This document shows positions 16,930-24,974 of a DNA stretch of 40,792 bases, piece by piece. Both the position numbers and the translations under genes were made by a program. The notes beneath the pieces are model-generated. The model saw only the letters and a program-made list of their open reading frames with translations, was not told the DNA's origin and searched no databases. Location: assembly GCA_047629975.1 (NCBI GenBank), contig JBLHUT010000003.1, positions 1 to 40,792 on the forward strand, given 5' to 3'. Position 1 is the first letter of the stretch. Each line of letters begins with the position of its first letter. The DNA is from JBLHUT01 sp047629975. GTDB taxonomy: Bacteria; Pseudomonadota; Alphaproteobacteria; Rhodobacterales; Rhodobacteraceae.

Positions 16930-17685
16930 ATGACCGCCTTTCCTCGCCAGCGCGGCAAACGTGTCGGCATGCTCACGCCGTCGTCAAATACGGTGCTTGA
17001 ACCCTATACCTCTGCTATGTTTGCGCCCTTCGGCGACGAGGCCTCGGCCCACTTCGGCCGGTTCCGTGTGCTCGAGATTTCGATGTCGAACACCAGTCAG
17101 GGCCAGTTTACAGATGCCCCGATCCTTGATGCTGCACGCTCTCTTGCCGAAGCAAAGGTAGATCTGATCGCATGGAACGGCACGTCGGCCAGTTGGCTCG
17201 GGCTGGAGAAAGACCGCGCGTTATGCACGTTGATCGAGGCGGAAACCGGCATTCCGGCGACCTCGACCAGTCTGGCTTATGACAGGTTGTTTACAGGCAT
17301 CGGGCTGAAATCGCTCGGGTTGGTCACACCGTATCTGACCGAGGTACAAACCCTGATTGTCGCACAATACGCCGCACAAGGGATCACGGTCACCGCCGAT
17401 GCGCGGCTCGAAGAGAAGGTCAACCACGCCTTCGCAACCTATTCGGCGGACCAGATCGCAGCAATGATCAGAGACGTTGCAACAGGCGCTCCCGAAGCAA
17501 TCTCGATCCTGTGCACCAATTTCAGAGGCGCCCCCCAAGCCGCCGCACTCGAGGTCGAAACAGGCATTACTATCCTTGATTCAGTCTCCGTCACAGCAGC
17601 CCATTGCATGCGCGAACTTGGGCTTGATCCCGCACGGGTCACCGGATGGGGCTCCGTTTTCCAACTTTTCTCCGACCTCCCCTAA
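16930..17685 (+). CDS. Maleate isomerase / arylmalonate decarboxylase-like protein
   Basis: 251 residues of the Asp/Glu racemase superfamily, AMDase/maleate isomerase branch. The N-terminal LTPSSNTVLEP is the maleate-isomerase-type substrate loop with its conserved Asn. The first cysteine position, normally the nucleophile in maleate isomerase, is Gly84 in AWNGTSASWLG. The second cysteine is kept (Cys195 in ILCTNFRG). One Cys with a Gly-Thr-Ser at the first site is the pattern of arylmalonate decarboxylase (Gly74, Cys188), where a malonate-type substrate loses CO2 and Cys protonates the product. Decarboxylation or protonation chemistry is therefore more likely than cis-trans isomerisation. 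It follows the second racemase-family gene by 52 bases and precedes TRAP operon 2 by 29 bases. Confidence 0.82.
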   Translation: MTAFPRQRGKRVGMLTPSSNTVLEPYTSAMFAPFGDEASAHFGRFRVLEISMSNTSQGQFTDAPILDAARSLAEAKVDLIAWNGTSASWLGLEKDRALCTLIEAETGIPATSTSLAYDRLFTGIGLKSLGLVTPYLTEVQTLIVAQYAAQGITVTADARLEEKVNHAFATYSADQIAAMIRDVATGAPEAISILCTNFRGAPQAAALEVETGITILDSVSVTAAHCMRELGLDPARVTGWGSVFQLFSDLP

Positions 17686-17714
17686 CCCTTCCAGCAAAGA
17701 AAGAGAGACACAAA

Positions 17715-18746
17715 ATGAAACTCAGAAATATAGTTGGCACGCTCGCCCTGTGTGGTCTGGCCCTGCCCGTCAGCGCCGAGACAACAATGCGCGTCATGGG
17801 CCAGCCCGCAGCAACCGGCCTGATCCAGAAAAATGTCGAAGGCCCGTTCTTTGCCGATTTTGCCGCCAGCACCGGACTGGACATTGTTGCGCAATTCCAA
17901 CCCGCCGACGTAACCGGCATCAAAGACACCGAGCAATTGCGCGTTCTGAAAAGCGGGCTGTTCGATATCATCTCGCTGCGTCTCAGTCAGGTGTCGCGCG
18001 ATGAACCGACCATCCTCGGGCTCGACCTTGTGGGGCTCAACCCCGATTATGACACTGGCAAAAAGACAGTGGCCGCGTTCATGCCGGTCGTCGATGCGCG
18101 CCTTCAGGCACAATTCAACACCAAGCTTCTGGGGGTCTGGCCCTTTGGTCCGCAGGTGCTGTTTTGCAAGCCGGAGATTTCCTCGCTGGCCGATCTCAAG
18201 GGGTTGAAGGTGCGGGTCTATGACCAGAACCTTGCCAATTTCGTCTCGTTGGTTGGCGGAACACCCGTGCCGTTGTCGTTCGGGGATGTACAGCAATCGC
18301 TGGCGCGCGGTGTTGTGGATTGCGCCATCACCGGCCCGTCTTCTGCCAACTCGGCCGGCTGGCCCGAAGTAACGTCTTACATGATGCCCATCGCCTTTCA
18401 GCTTGCCATGAACGGTTACGGCATGAACCTTGACACATGGAACACCCTGTCAGCCGACGATCAGGTCAAGATGCAGGCGGCATTCGATACCCTGACCGCC
18501 GATATCTGGGCCTATTCCGAAGAGTTGTTCGTGGATGCGGTCAAGTGCAACGTCGGCCAGCAACCTTGCGAGACGGGCACACTTTATGACCTGACACTGG
18601 TCGAAGTGACGGCTGCGGACAAGGCGCTGATCGGTACCGCGGTGACGGATGTGTCTTTCCCTGCATGGAAGGAAATCTGTGACGTCACCAACCCGATGTG
18701 TTCCTCCTCGTGGATGGAAACTGTTGGCGTCGACAAAGGCTTCTGA
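17715..18746 (+). CDS. TRAP transporter solute-binding protein 2 (DctP family)
   Basis: 343 residues with a Sec signal peptide (about 1-21, cleavage after SAE/VSA). Family landmarks include SSLADLKGLKVRVYDQN, with the carboxylate-binding Arg, and PVPLSFGDVQQSLARGVVDCAITG. It is only distantly similar to the binding protein of module A, so the two TRAP systems probably have different ligands. Unusually for this family it has several cysteines, including two CX6C pairs near the C-terminus (CNVGQQPC and CDVTNPMC), which may form disulfides in the periplasm. ATG 17715 has AAGAGAG about 9 bases upstream; the longer frame from 17646 would overlap the previous gene and lacks a signal peptide at its end. 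Confidence 0.9.
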   Translation: MKLRNIVGTLALCGLALPVSAETTMRVMGQPAATGLIQKNVEGPFFADFAASTGLDIVAQFQPADVTGIKDTEQLRVLKSGLFDIISLRLSQVSRDEPTILGLDLVGLNPDYDTGKKTVAAFMPVVDARLQAQFNTKLLGVWPFGPQVLFCKPEISSLADLKGLKVRVYDQNLANFVSLVGGTPVPLSFGDVQQSLARGVVDCAITGPSSANSAGWPEVTSYMMPIAFQLAMNGYGMNLDTWNTLSADDQVKMQAAFDTLTADIWAYSEELFVDAVKCNVGQQPCETGTLYDLTLVEVTAADKALIGTAVTDVSFPAWKEICDVTNPMCSSSWMETVGVDKGF

Positions 18747-18759
18747 TTTCAAAAAGCAG

Positions 18760-18777
18760 GGGCCACTTTGGTGGCCC
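18760..18777 (+). terminator. Stem-loop between dctP2 and dctQ2
   Basis: GGGCCAC-TTTG-GTGGCCC forms a perfect 7-bp GC-rich hairpin with a 4-base loop, 13 bases after the binding-protein stop and 28 bases before the dctQ start. It has no U-tract. This fits a partial terminator or mRNA 3'-end stabiliser that lets the binding protein be made in excess over the membrane subunits, rather than a full terminator. Confidence 0.6.
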
Positions 18778-18805
18778 TTGCCGAACACACAGCTGGGAAT
18801 GACCA

Positions 18806-19375
18806 ATGGAATTTATCGCCACATGGATCAGCCGCATATTCGGGTGGTCCCTCTTGCTGTTATCGGCATTCGTAGCGCTTGAGACAATCATGCGGAAACT
18901 GTTCAACACCTCGCTGCAAGGCGCTGACGAGCTTGGTGGCTATGTTCTGGCATTCGGATCCTCGCTGGCGTTTGTTGTAACACTGGCAGAGCGTGCGCAT
19001 ATCCGCATCGATGTGCTGCATCAGAAATTTCCGGTGTTCGTCCAGTCGTTGATCGACTGGTTGGCGGCGGTGTCGATTGCGGTTCTGGGCTGTTTTTTGC
19101 TGTATGTGGGCTGGTTCGTGCTCAAAGACACGCTGGCTTACGGATCCACCGCCGCAACCCCTTGGGCCACACCGCTGATCTGGCCGCAAGCCGCGTGGTA
19201 TGCGGCACTTTCGGTCTTTTCGATCTCGGCGATTGTCCTGTCAATTCGCGCCACAATTCTGTTTTTCAAAGGCGACTACGCGACGTTGGCCGCAGAATTC
19301 AACCCAAAGGGGGCTGCGGTCGAACTGGCCGAAGAACTGCGGGACCTTGAAAAACGTATCGGAAAACCGCAATGA
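18806..19375 (+). CDS. TRAP transporter small permease subunit 2 (DctQ)
   Basis: 189 residues with four predicted membrane helices: WSLLLLSAFVALETIMRKLF, then the DctQ motif GADELGGYVLAFGSSLAFVV, AERAHIRIDVLHQ and a last helix around FSISAIVLSIRATILFF. It has a charged C-terminal tail. It overlaps dctM2 by ATGA. It serves as the small membrane subunit of the second TRAP system. Confidence 0.9.
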   Translation: MEFIATWISRIFGWSLLLLSAFVALETIMRKLFNTSLQGADELGGYVLAFGSSLAFVVTLAERAHIRIDVLHQKFPVFVQSLIDWLAAVSIAVLGCFLLYVGWFVLKDTLAYGSTAATPWATPLIWPQAAWYAALSVFSISAIVLSIRATILFFKGDYATLAAEFNPKGAAVELAEELRDLEKRIGKPQ

Positions 19376-20673
19376 CCATTTTTGATATCTTGATCGGGTT
19401 TTGCGTGATGATGGGCCTGTTGCTTGTCGGGTTTCCCGTGGCAATTGTCATGGTTGCCATGGGCGTGGTCGGCGGCATGCTGCTTTATGGTCCGGTGTTG
19501 TTGCAAAGCATGGGGCCGGTGCTTTGGGGGGTGCAGAATGAGAACGTTCTGACGGCGATCCCCTTGTTCATTCTGCTGGGCGAGCTGCTTTTGCGGTCGG
19601 GGATTGCCGACCGGATGTACGGGGCGCTGGCGCTGTGGCTGGGGCGTCTGCCCGGAGGGTTGCTGCACACCAACATCGGGTGCTGTGCGCTGTTTGCGGC
19701 CACGTCTGGGTCATCGGTGGCCACCGCCGCGACGGTCGGCACAGTTGCATTGCCATCCCTGACCGAGCGTAACTACACGTCATCGCGGGCTTTGGGGTCG
19801 CTGGCTGCGGGGGGTACGCTGGGCATCCTGATCCCGCCTTCGGTGAACTTGCTGGTTTACGGATCGCTGGCCAATGTGTCCGTCGGGCAATTGTTCATTG
19901 CCGGAATTATTCCCGGTATCCTGCTCACGTTGTCGTTCATGGTGTTTATCGCTCTTCAACACTACTGGAAGCCCGACGATGTGGTTTTGCCCGCACCGGC
20001 GAGTCGCGCGGAACGGATCAGCGCGCTGCGCCATCTTGTTCCTCCGGCAGTTGTTTTCATTATCGTGATGGGATCGATTTATCTGGGTATTGCGACCCCG
20101 ACCGAAAGCGCCGCGCTCGCGGTTGTTGTCGCACTCGGGTTCGTGTGGCGCGAAGGGCGGCTGACCTTTGCATTTCTTGATGTGTGCTTTCGCCAAACGG
20201 CCAAGACAACGGGCATGATCTTGCTGATTATCGCCGCTGCGTTCACTTTGAATGTCACGCTGGCTTTGGGCGGGATCACCAATGCCATGAGCGCGTGGGT
20301 GTCGGGGCTGGGTTTGACTGCAACGGGGCTATTGTTCGCACTCATGCTTTTCTATCTGATCCTTGGCATGTTCATGGATGTCCTTTCCATGCAGGTGCTC
20401 ACCATTCCGATTGCCGTGCCGATTATCATGGCCGCAGGCATCGACCCGATCTGGTTTGGCATCTTTGTTGTTCTCATGAGCGAGTTGGGGATGATAACCC
20501 CCCCCGTCGGCATGAATTTGTACGTTGTACAAGGTGTGCGCAACGACAACGGTCCGTTTATGGATGTCATTGTCGGGGCAATTCCCTATGCGGCGATCAT
20601 GCTGTTGTTTGCGACGATGCTGATCTTGTGGCCAAGTATCGTGATGTGGCTGCCAGAGAGCCTTGCGGGATGA
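19372..20673 (+). CDS. TRAP transporter large permease subunit 2 (DctM)
   Basis: 433 residues, multi-pass. Motifs include VGFPVAIVMVAMGVVGG, the ENVLTAIPLFILLGELLLRSG segment, ALFAATSGSSVATAATVGTVALP, GTLGILIPPSVNLLVYG and LGMITPPVGMNLYVVQGVR, all characteristic of DctM. It starts in an ATGA overlap with dctQ2 and ends in an ATGA overlap with the amidase gene. This coupling ties the amidase to the imported substrate or its product. Confidence 0.93.
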   Translation: MTIFDILIGFCVMMGLLLVGFPVAIVMVAMGVVGGMLLYGPVLLQSMGPVLWGVQNENVLTAIPLFILLGELLLRSGIADRMYGALALWLGRLPGGLLHTNIGCCALFAATSGSSVATAATVGTVALPSLTERNYTSSRALGSLAAGGTLGILIPPSVNLLVYGSLANVSVGQLFIAGIIPGILLTLSFMVFIALQHYWKPDDVVLPAPASRAERISALRHLVPPAVVFIIVMGSIYLGIATPTESAALAVVVALGFVWREGRLTFAFLDVCFRQTAKTTGMILLIIAAAFTLNVTLALGGITNAMSAWVSGLGLTATGLLFALMLFYLILGMFMDVLSMQVLTIPIAVPIIMAAGIDPIWFGIFVVLMSELGMITPPVGMNLYVVQGVRNDNGPFMDVIVGAIPYAAIMLLFATMLILWPSIVMWLPESLAG

Positions 20674-22034
20674 CACTTTGGCAATCCGACATCACGGCGT
20701 TGCTCGCAGCGTTCGAACAGGGCCGTGCCACGCCGCTTCAGGCTGTTGACAGCATGCTGGGCCGGATTGCGGCCCTGAACCCCGCGCTCAACGCTTATAC
20801 CGCGCTCAACGAACATGCGCGCTCCGAGGCTATCGCCGCGACCGCGCGCTGGCAATCCGGCACGCCTTGTGGCCCGCTTGACGGCGTACCGCTCATCATC
20901 AAGGACAACCTTGTGACCGCAGGCATGCCTGCGGCTTGGGGCAATGCCCATCTTGCCAGTCAGGTGTGCGCCTCCGACGAAGCGCCGATCGCGCGCCTGC
21001 GCGCGGCGGGGGCAATTTTTCTGGGCAAGGGCAACACGCCGGAATTCGCGATCGAGGGGTACACCGACAATCTGACCTTCGGCGTGACACGCAACCCGTT
21101 CGACCCGACCCTGACCCCGGGGGGCTCGTCTGGCGGTGTGGTGGCGGCGGTCGCAGCCGGGCTTGCCTTTGCAGGGATCGGCACCGACGGGGGCGGGTCG
21201 ATCCGCAGGCCCGCCGGCTACACCGGGTTGTTCGGTCTAAAGCCCGGGATCGGCCACGTGCAGCGCGCCGGTGGGCTGCAACAAGTCCTGCTCGACTTCG
21301 AGGTCGTCGGCCCGATTACCCGCAGCGCCCGTGATCTGGCGCTGCTTGACAGTGTTCTGGCAAATACTCCTGCCGGTGATCCTGTTAAGGGCGACCTGAA
21401 TATCCTTGCCATCGAAACGCTTGACGGCGCGCCGTGTGATCCAAAAATCCGCGAGGCTTTTGCCGCGACCTGTGCCACCTTGCGCGCGAACGGACATCGG
21501 GTCGAAAATGGGCCCATGCCACTGGATTTGCGTCTGCTGAACACGGTCTGGACAGACATTGGCGCGATAGGGCTGGCAGCGTTCCTCGAGGACAACCCGC
21601 AAGTGGGCGACAGTGCGAACCCCAAGTATCGCGACATCGCGCGGGCTGGTGCCACCAAGGCCGGAACCGACCTGTACCGGATCCTTGATCACGTCTTCAC
21701 GCTTCGCAACGAATGTATGTTTCTGTTCAAGGACATCGACCTGATCGTAATGCCGACGGCGGCGGCCAACCCATGGCCCGCAGCAGACCCCTTTCCCACA
21801 TCCATCGACCAACAAAGCGTCGGGCCACGCGGACACGCGGTTTATACCGGTTGGGTAAATGCGGCCGGTCTACCCGCGGTCGCGTTCCCCGCCGTGTCGG
21901 GCGTCGTGTCGGGCGGCATGCCGATCGGGATGCAACTTATCGGCGCAAAAGGGTCCGAACGCACGTTGGTTGCCACGGCCTCCGCTTGTGCCCTTCCGTT
22001 TGTCTGGCCACCCCTCGCTATGCGCCAAGGGTAA
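20670..22034 (+). CDS. Amidase signature-family enzyme
   Basis: 454 residues. The Ser-cisSer-Lys triad is present: Lys78 in PLIIKDNL, Ser153 in TPGGSSGG and the nucleophile Ser177 in GTDGGGSIRRPAG. The glycine-rich amidase signature is intact, so the enzyme should hydrolyse an amide C-N bond in the cytoplasm and release ammonia or an amine. ATG 20670 overlaps the dctM2 stop. An upstream in-frame extension to 20184 lies wholly inside dctM2 and is rejected. Its 3' end overlaps the convergent hydratase-like gene by 17 bases. Substrate specificity cannot be predicted from this family. Confidence 0.92.
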   Translation: MTLWQSDITALLAAFEQGRATPLQAVDSMLGRIAALNPALNAYTALNEHARSEAIAATARWQSGTPCGPLDGVPLIIKDNLVTAGMPAAWGNAHLASQVCASDEAPIARLRAAGAIFLGKGNTPEFAIEGYTDNLTFGVTRNPFDPTLTPGGSSGGVVAAVAAGLAFAGIGTDGGGSIRRPAGYTGLFGLKPGIGHVQRAGGLQQVLLDFEVVGPITRSARDLALLDSVLANTPAGDPVKGDLNILAIETLDGAPCDPKIREAFAATCATLRANGHRVENGPMPLDLRLLNTVWTDIGAIGLAAFLEDNPQVGDSANPKYRDIARAGATKAGTDLYRILDHVFTLRNECMFLFKDIDLIVMPTAAANPWPAADPFPTSIDQQSVGPRGHAVYTGWVNAAGLPAVAFPAVSGVVSGGMPIGMQLIGAKGSERTLVATASACALPFVWPPLAMRQG

Positions 22035-22761
22035 GCGAAACCGCGCCGATCCCCGCAATCCAGCCTGAAACCTGGGTGCCTGCGGGATAATAGACAAGCG
22101 GATGGAGCGACCCGGTGATGACGATCTGGCCGGGTTTCAGCCCGCCACAATGGGCACCGATAGCCCCCGCCAGTGCGGCGAATGTCTCAAGCGCCGAACC
22201 GCCCGGAACGGTCGTCTCACCGTCCAGAAGGACATCGGCACCGGCGCGCATCGTGGCCTGCACAGTGCCAAAATCAGCCCCCGACCAATCCTGCGCAGCC
22301 GCCCCGACAACCAGACCGGCATTGATCTGGTTATCAGCCAGCTTGATAAATGGATCATCCACCAGCGGACCACGGATGCGAGTATCAACCAGTTCGATCA
22401 CGGCCACCGGACGCAAGATCGACACCAACTCGGCCGCAGGTAAACTGGCGACATCGGCCGGACAGTCCCGCAGGATCTCGAAGCCGACTTCAAGTTCGAT
22501 CCCGAGCAGGTCCTTCACCGCAAGTTGCGCGCCGGACGCTGCGATCTGTTCGTGAAAAATCGGCGCCATGATCGGGGCCGCATCCCCTCTGCGAGCGGTC
22601 TTGAAGCCCCCGACAGCACCAACCCGCGCCGCAACACCCGATTGTATCCGGTAGACATCCTCCAGATGCGCGGGCTTGCTGATGGCGACGTCATATCTGT
22701 GCGCGGTTTCGCGCGCTGCGAGCAACACATCAACCCACGCATCTACACTTGATTGCGTCAT
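22018..22761 (-). CDS. 2-keto-4-pentenoate hydratase-like protein (MhpD/HpaH family)
   Basis: 247 residues of the FAH-like hydratase/decarboxylase family, which acts on 2-oxo-4-enoic acids in meta-cleavage routes with a divalent metal. Visible elements are VYRIQSGVAAR and VGGFKTARRGDAAPIMAPIF near the N-terminus, GIELEVGFEILRDCP with the metal-binding Glu pair, and PGQIVITGSLHPLVYYPAG at the C-terminus. ATG 22761 is preceded by AGGAGG with ideal spacing. It converges on the amidase with a 17-base overlap and is the only enzyme of the region on this strand besides the amidohydrolase. It suggests that the carbon skeleton of the substrate ends as an unsaturated 2-oxo acid, but it may be an unrelated neighbour. 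Confidence 0.85.
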   Translation of the reverse strand: MTQSSVDAWVDVLLAARETAHRYDVAISKPAHLEDVYRIQSGVAARVGAVGGFKTARRGDAAPIMAPIFHEQIAASGAQLAVKDLLGIELEVGFEILRDCPADVASLPAAELVSILRPVAVIELVDTRIRGPLVDDPFIKLADNQINAGLVVGAAAQDWSGADFGTVQATMRAGADVLLDGETTVPGGSALETFAALAGAIGAHCGGLKPGQIVITGSLHPLVYYPAGTQVSGWIAGIGAVSLTLGA

Positions 22762-23131
22762 GACGACGCCTCCTGATGCCCGTTTTGCAGATCAACCATT
22801 TTGTATCCTTTGGAAATAACTGTTCCGGTCACGCAACAGACCCATTGCTCCGCAGCCTGCATCCGGCGTTAGAAGGTTTGGCACCAGACCACTTGAAACC
22901 ACCTTTGCGGTGTTCCTCCAAGTATCCAGATATCGCGCCCCAAACCAAGGGAATTCGTACCCCGCAAAAAGGGTGCGCGATAGTCAGGGCAAGGGATCAG
23001 GCGCCATTGTTCAGGGAAACTTAATTCCGGCGCAGGGCGAAGAGGCAAGAGCACGTCAGCCGCGCCTGCCTGTGCCCCCGCATCGTGTCGCAAAAGCCGC
23101 CCGCGACATCACGCAAGGTTTCAACTGCGCC
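22762..23131. other. Gap upstream of hydratase-like gene
   Basis: 370 bases without a supportable gene. Short frames exist on both strands, but none has a ribosome binding site or recognisable motif. It should contain the promoter of the leftward hydratase-like gene and the 3' end of the thioredoxin-like transcript. Confidence 0.4.
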
Positions 23132-23365
23132 CTAACGTTTCAGTAACGCACGAATGTCCAGGGCACTGAGCACGCGGCCGCTGGCGACGACGTTTTCGTC
23201 GATCACAAGTCCGGGCGTCGACATGACACCGTATCCGGCGATGGCAACCACATCGGTAACCTTCTCTATCTCCACCTCAAGGCCCTCGGCCTGCGCCGCC
23301 GCAGCCGCGTTTTGCGCCAGAGCCACACATTTCTTGCACCCCGATCCTAATATCTTGACGATCAT
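23132..23365 (-). CDS. Thioredoxin-family small redox protein
   Basis: 77 residues, the redox-active disulfide protein 2 type (thioredoxin_3). The N-terminus MIVKILGSGCKKCVAL carries the active-site CxxC (Cys10, Cys13), and the cis-proline is in STPGLVID. Such proteins are commonly encoded next to COG0701 permeases, as here, where the permease gene lies directly upstream with a 14-base gap. GGAG is found before ATG 23365. A longer frame reaching into the permease is a shadow. It acts in the cytoplasm, probably as a thiol partner of the permease system. Confidence 0.88.
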   Translation of the reverse strand: MIVKILGSGCKKCVALAQNAAAAAQAEGLEVEIEKVTDVVAIAGYGVMSTPGLVIDENVVASGRVLSALDIRALLKR

Positions 23366-23379
23366 CGATTTTCTCCTGT

Positions 23380-24390
23380 TCAGATAAACAAAGGGGCGGT
23401 TGCATTGAAAAGATAGCCGATCAGAATGATGCCCGTGGTGACAATGCCGATGAACACCCCAAGCAAGCGCGTTTTGACGACCCGCTTTAGCAAGATCATC
23501 GATGGCAACGACAACGCGGTCACGGCCATCATAAAGGTCAGAGCCGTCCCCAGACCGACCCCTTTTTGCACCAAGGCCTCTGCGATGGGTAGGGTTCCGA
23601 AAATATCGGCATACATCGGAACCCCTACAAGGGCGGCAACAAGCACCGACCACCACTTGTCCTGCCCCAAAAGCGCCGAAATGAAGGGCTCCGGAATCCA
23701 GTTGTGGATCGCAGCCCCGATCCCGACCCCGATCAGGACATAAGCCCAGACCCGGTGTGCGATATCGCCGACTTGTTCCGCCGCAAATCGAACCCGTTCG
23801 CGCCGGGCGATCTGGTCGTCGGTGTCATGGTCGCTCACAGGGCTTTGATAGACAAAGGCTTCGACCTGATTTTCCATCCCCAATCGCCCGATCAAGGTAC
23901 CCCCGAGCACCGCCAGAACCAACCCGATTGCGACATAGACCAACGCAACGCTCCAGTTGAAAATACTGGCAAGCAGGATCACAGAGGCAAGATCAACCAA
24001 CGGCGAAGATATCAGAAAGGAAAAGGTCACCGACAGCGGCAACCCCGCACTGGTAAAGCCGATAAAGAGCGGGATCGAAGAACACGAACAAAACGGTGTG
24101 ATCGTTCCAAGAAGGGCCGCAAGAATATTGGCTCCCAGACCTTGACGCTGCCCCAGCAAGCGGCGGGTCCGTTCGGGTGGAAAATAGCTTTGGACATACG
24201 AAATACTGAAAATCAGCACTGAAAGCAGGATGAATATCTTGATGACATCATAGATGAAGAAATGGACGCTTCCGCCGATCGGGCGTGCCGGATCAAGATT
24301 GAAGCCGTCGCGGACCAACACTGTGACCAGATCGGAAAGCCATTGCATCCGCAAAAGTTGATCGTTCAACCAAACAAGAACCGCACTCAT
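23380..24390 (-). CDS. COG0701 (DUF318) predicted permease
   Basis: 336 residues with about eight membrane segments in two halves joined by a charged cytoplasmic loop (residues ~190-235). The first half has ITPFCSCSSIPLFIGF, the cysteine motif typical of this family, and the second half VGVPMYADIFGTLPIAEALVQKGVGLGTALTFMM. Relatives include ArsP-type exporters of organoarsenicals and many uncharacterised members. ATG 24390 has GGAGG upstream; the earlier in-frame start at 24528 would include a tandem-repeat region and is rejected. Unlike many homologous operons, no ArsR-type regulator stands in front. A role in metalloid or thiol-linked export is only a family-based guess. Confidence 0.88.
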   Translation of the reverse strand: MSAVLVWLNDQLLRMQWLSDLVTVLVRDGFNLDPARPIGGSVHFFIYDVIKIFILLSVLIFSISYVQSYFPPERTRRLLGQRQGLGANILAALLGTITPFCSCSSIPLFIGFTSAGLPLSVTFSFLISSPLVDLASVILLASIFNWSVALVYVAIGLVLAVLGGTLIGRLGMENQVEAFVYQSPVSDHDTDDQIARRERVRFAAEQVGDIAHRVWAYVLIGVGIGAAIHNWIPEPFISALLGQDKWWSVLVAALVGVPMYADIFGTLPIAEALVQKGVGLGTALTFMMAVTALSLPSMILLKRVVKTRLLGVFIGIVTTGIILIGYLFNATAPLFI

Positions 24391-24430
24391 TTTTCGACCT
24401 CCAACACGCCTTGAACCCCAATCGCCATCT

Positions 24431-24492
24431 TGGCCCCGCAACCCGCTGGCCCCATGCAACCGCTGGCCCCATGCAACCGCTGGCCCCGTGCA
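24431..24492. repeat. 17-bp tandem repeat, about 3.5 copies
   Basis: The unit CCGCTGGCCCCATGCAA occurs at 24443-24459 and 24460-24476 and, with small changes, at 24477-24492, preceded by a partial copy (TGGCCCCGCAA) at 24431-24441. It lies in the leader of the COG0701 permease gene, 40-100 bases before its start. The unit is not an inverted repeat. It could be a slippage-prone tract affecting expression. Confidence 0.85.
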
Positions 24493-24555
24493 CCCGAACG
24501 CGTCAGTCAAGAGCCTGCGGCATTTCAAAGGGGCGGTGACCGGACACTCCCTGGC

Positions 24556-24753
24556 CTAGATCGGAAAATTGCCCTCCTCAAAAGGATCAAGCTGCGGGTC
24601 TTCGGGAGCATCGTCGGGCTGCGGAAGTTCACGTATCGCCGGATCGGCAACAGGATCGACCGGTTGCGGGGCCTCAGGCAGTGGTGCTTCATTTTCTGGA
24701 TCACGCGGAACAGGCCCCTCTTGGCCTCGGGGTGTCGAATGCGGGTGTTTCAT
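24556..24753 (-). CDS. Small proline-rich acidic protein
   Basis: 65 residues, no known domain. It begins MKHPHSTPRGQEGPVP and is dominated by Pro, Glu and Asp (PEAPQPVDPVADPAIRELPQ), ending in DPFEEGNFPI. It is soluble and likely disordered, without signal peptide. AGGAG lies 6 bases before ATG 24753. A perfect TTGAT-N4-ATCAA box lies 58 bases upstream of the start, shared with the divergent cytochrome gene, which supports a real, oxygen-regulated gene. The function is unknown. Confidence 0.6.
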   Translation of the reverse strand: MKHPHSTPRGQEGPVPRDPENEAPLPEAPQPVDPVADPAIRELPQPDDAPEDPQLDPFEEGNFPI

Positions 24754-24810
24754 CTTGTGCTCCTGATTTACGGCTCCACTCGACTTTAGCCAGATGGCAG
24801 GCCCCCGGCA

Positions 24811-24824
24811 TTGATCGTGATCAA
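24811..24824. promoter_or_regulatory. FNR/FixK box TTGAT-CGTG-ATCAA
   Basis: A perfect match to the FNR/FixK/FnrL consensus TTGAT-N4-ATCAA sits in the divergent gap between the small proline-rich gene (58 bases from its start) and the cytochrome gene (150 bases from its start). It probably activates one or both under low oxygen. The FixK-like protein encoded at 31149 is a candidate activator. Confidence 0.85.
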
Positions 24825-24974
24825 TCTACAGATCCCCCATCACCCGGACGCCTTGAAGGGGGGTACTGCTTGCTCTATCGTGCGGAGAGAACGCGGGGCG
24901 GGTCAGCTAAGGACACAAGACCCCGAGAATATCTTTTGTATCTTCTGTCGAATAACAACTCACACGAGGCAACA

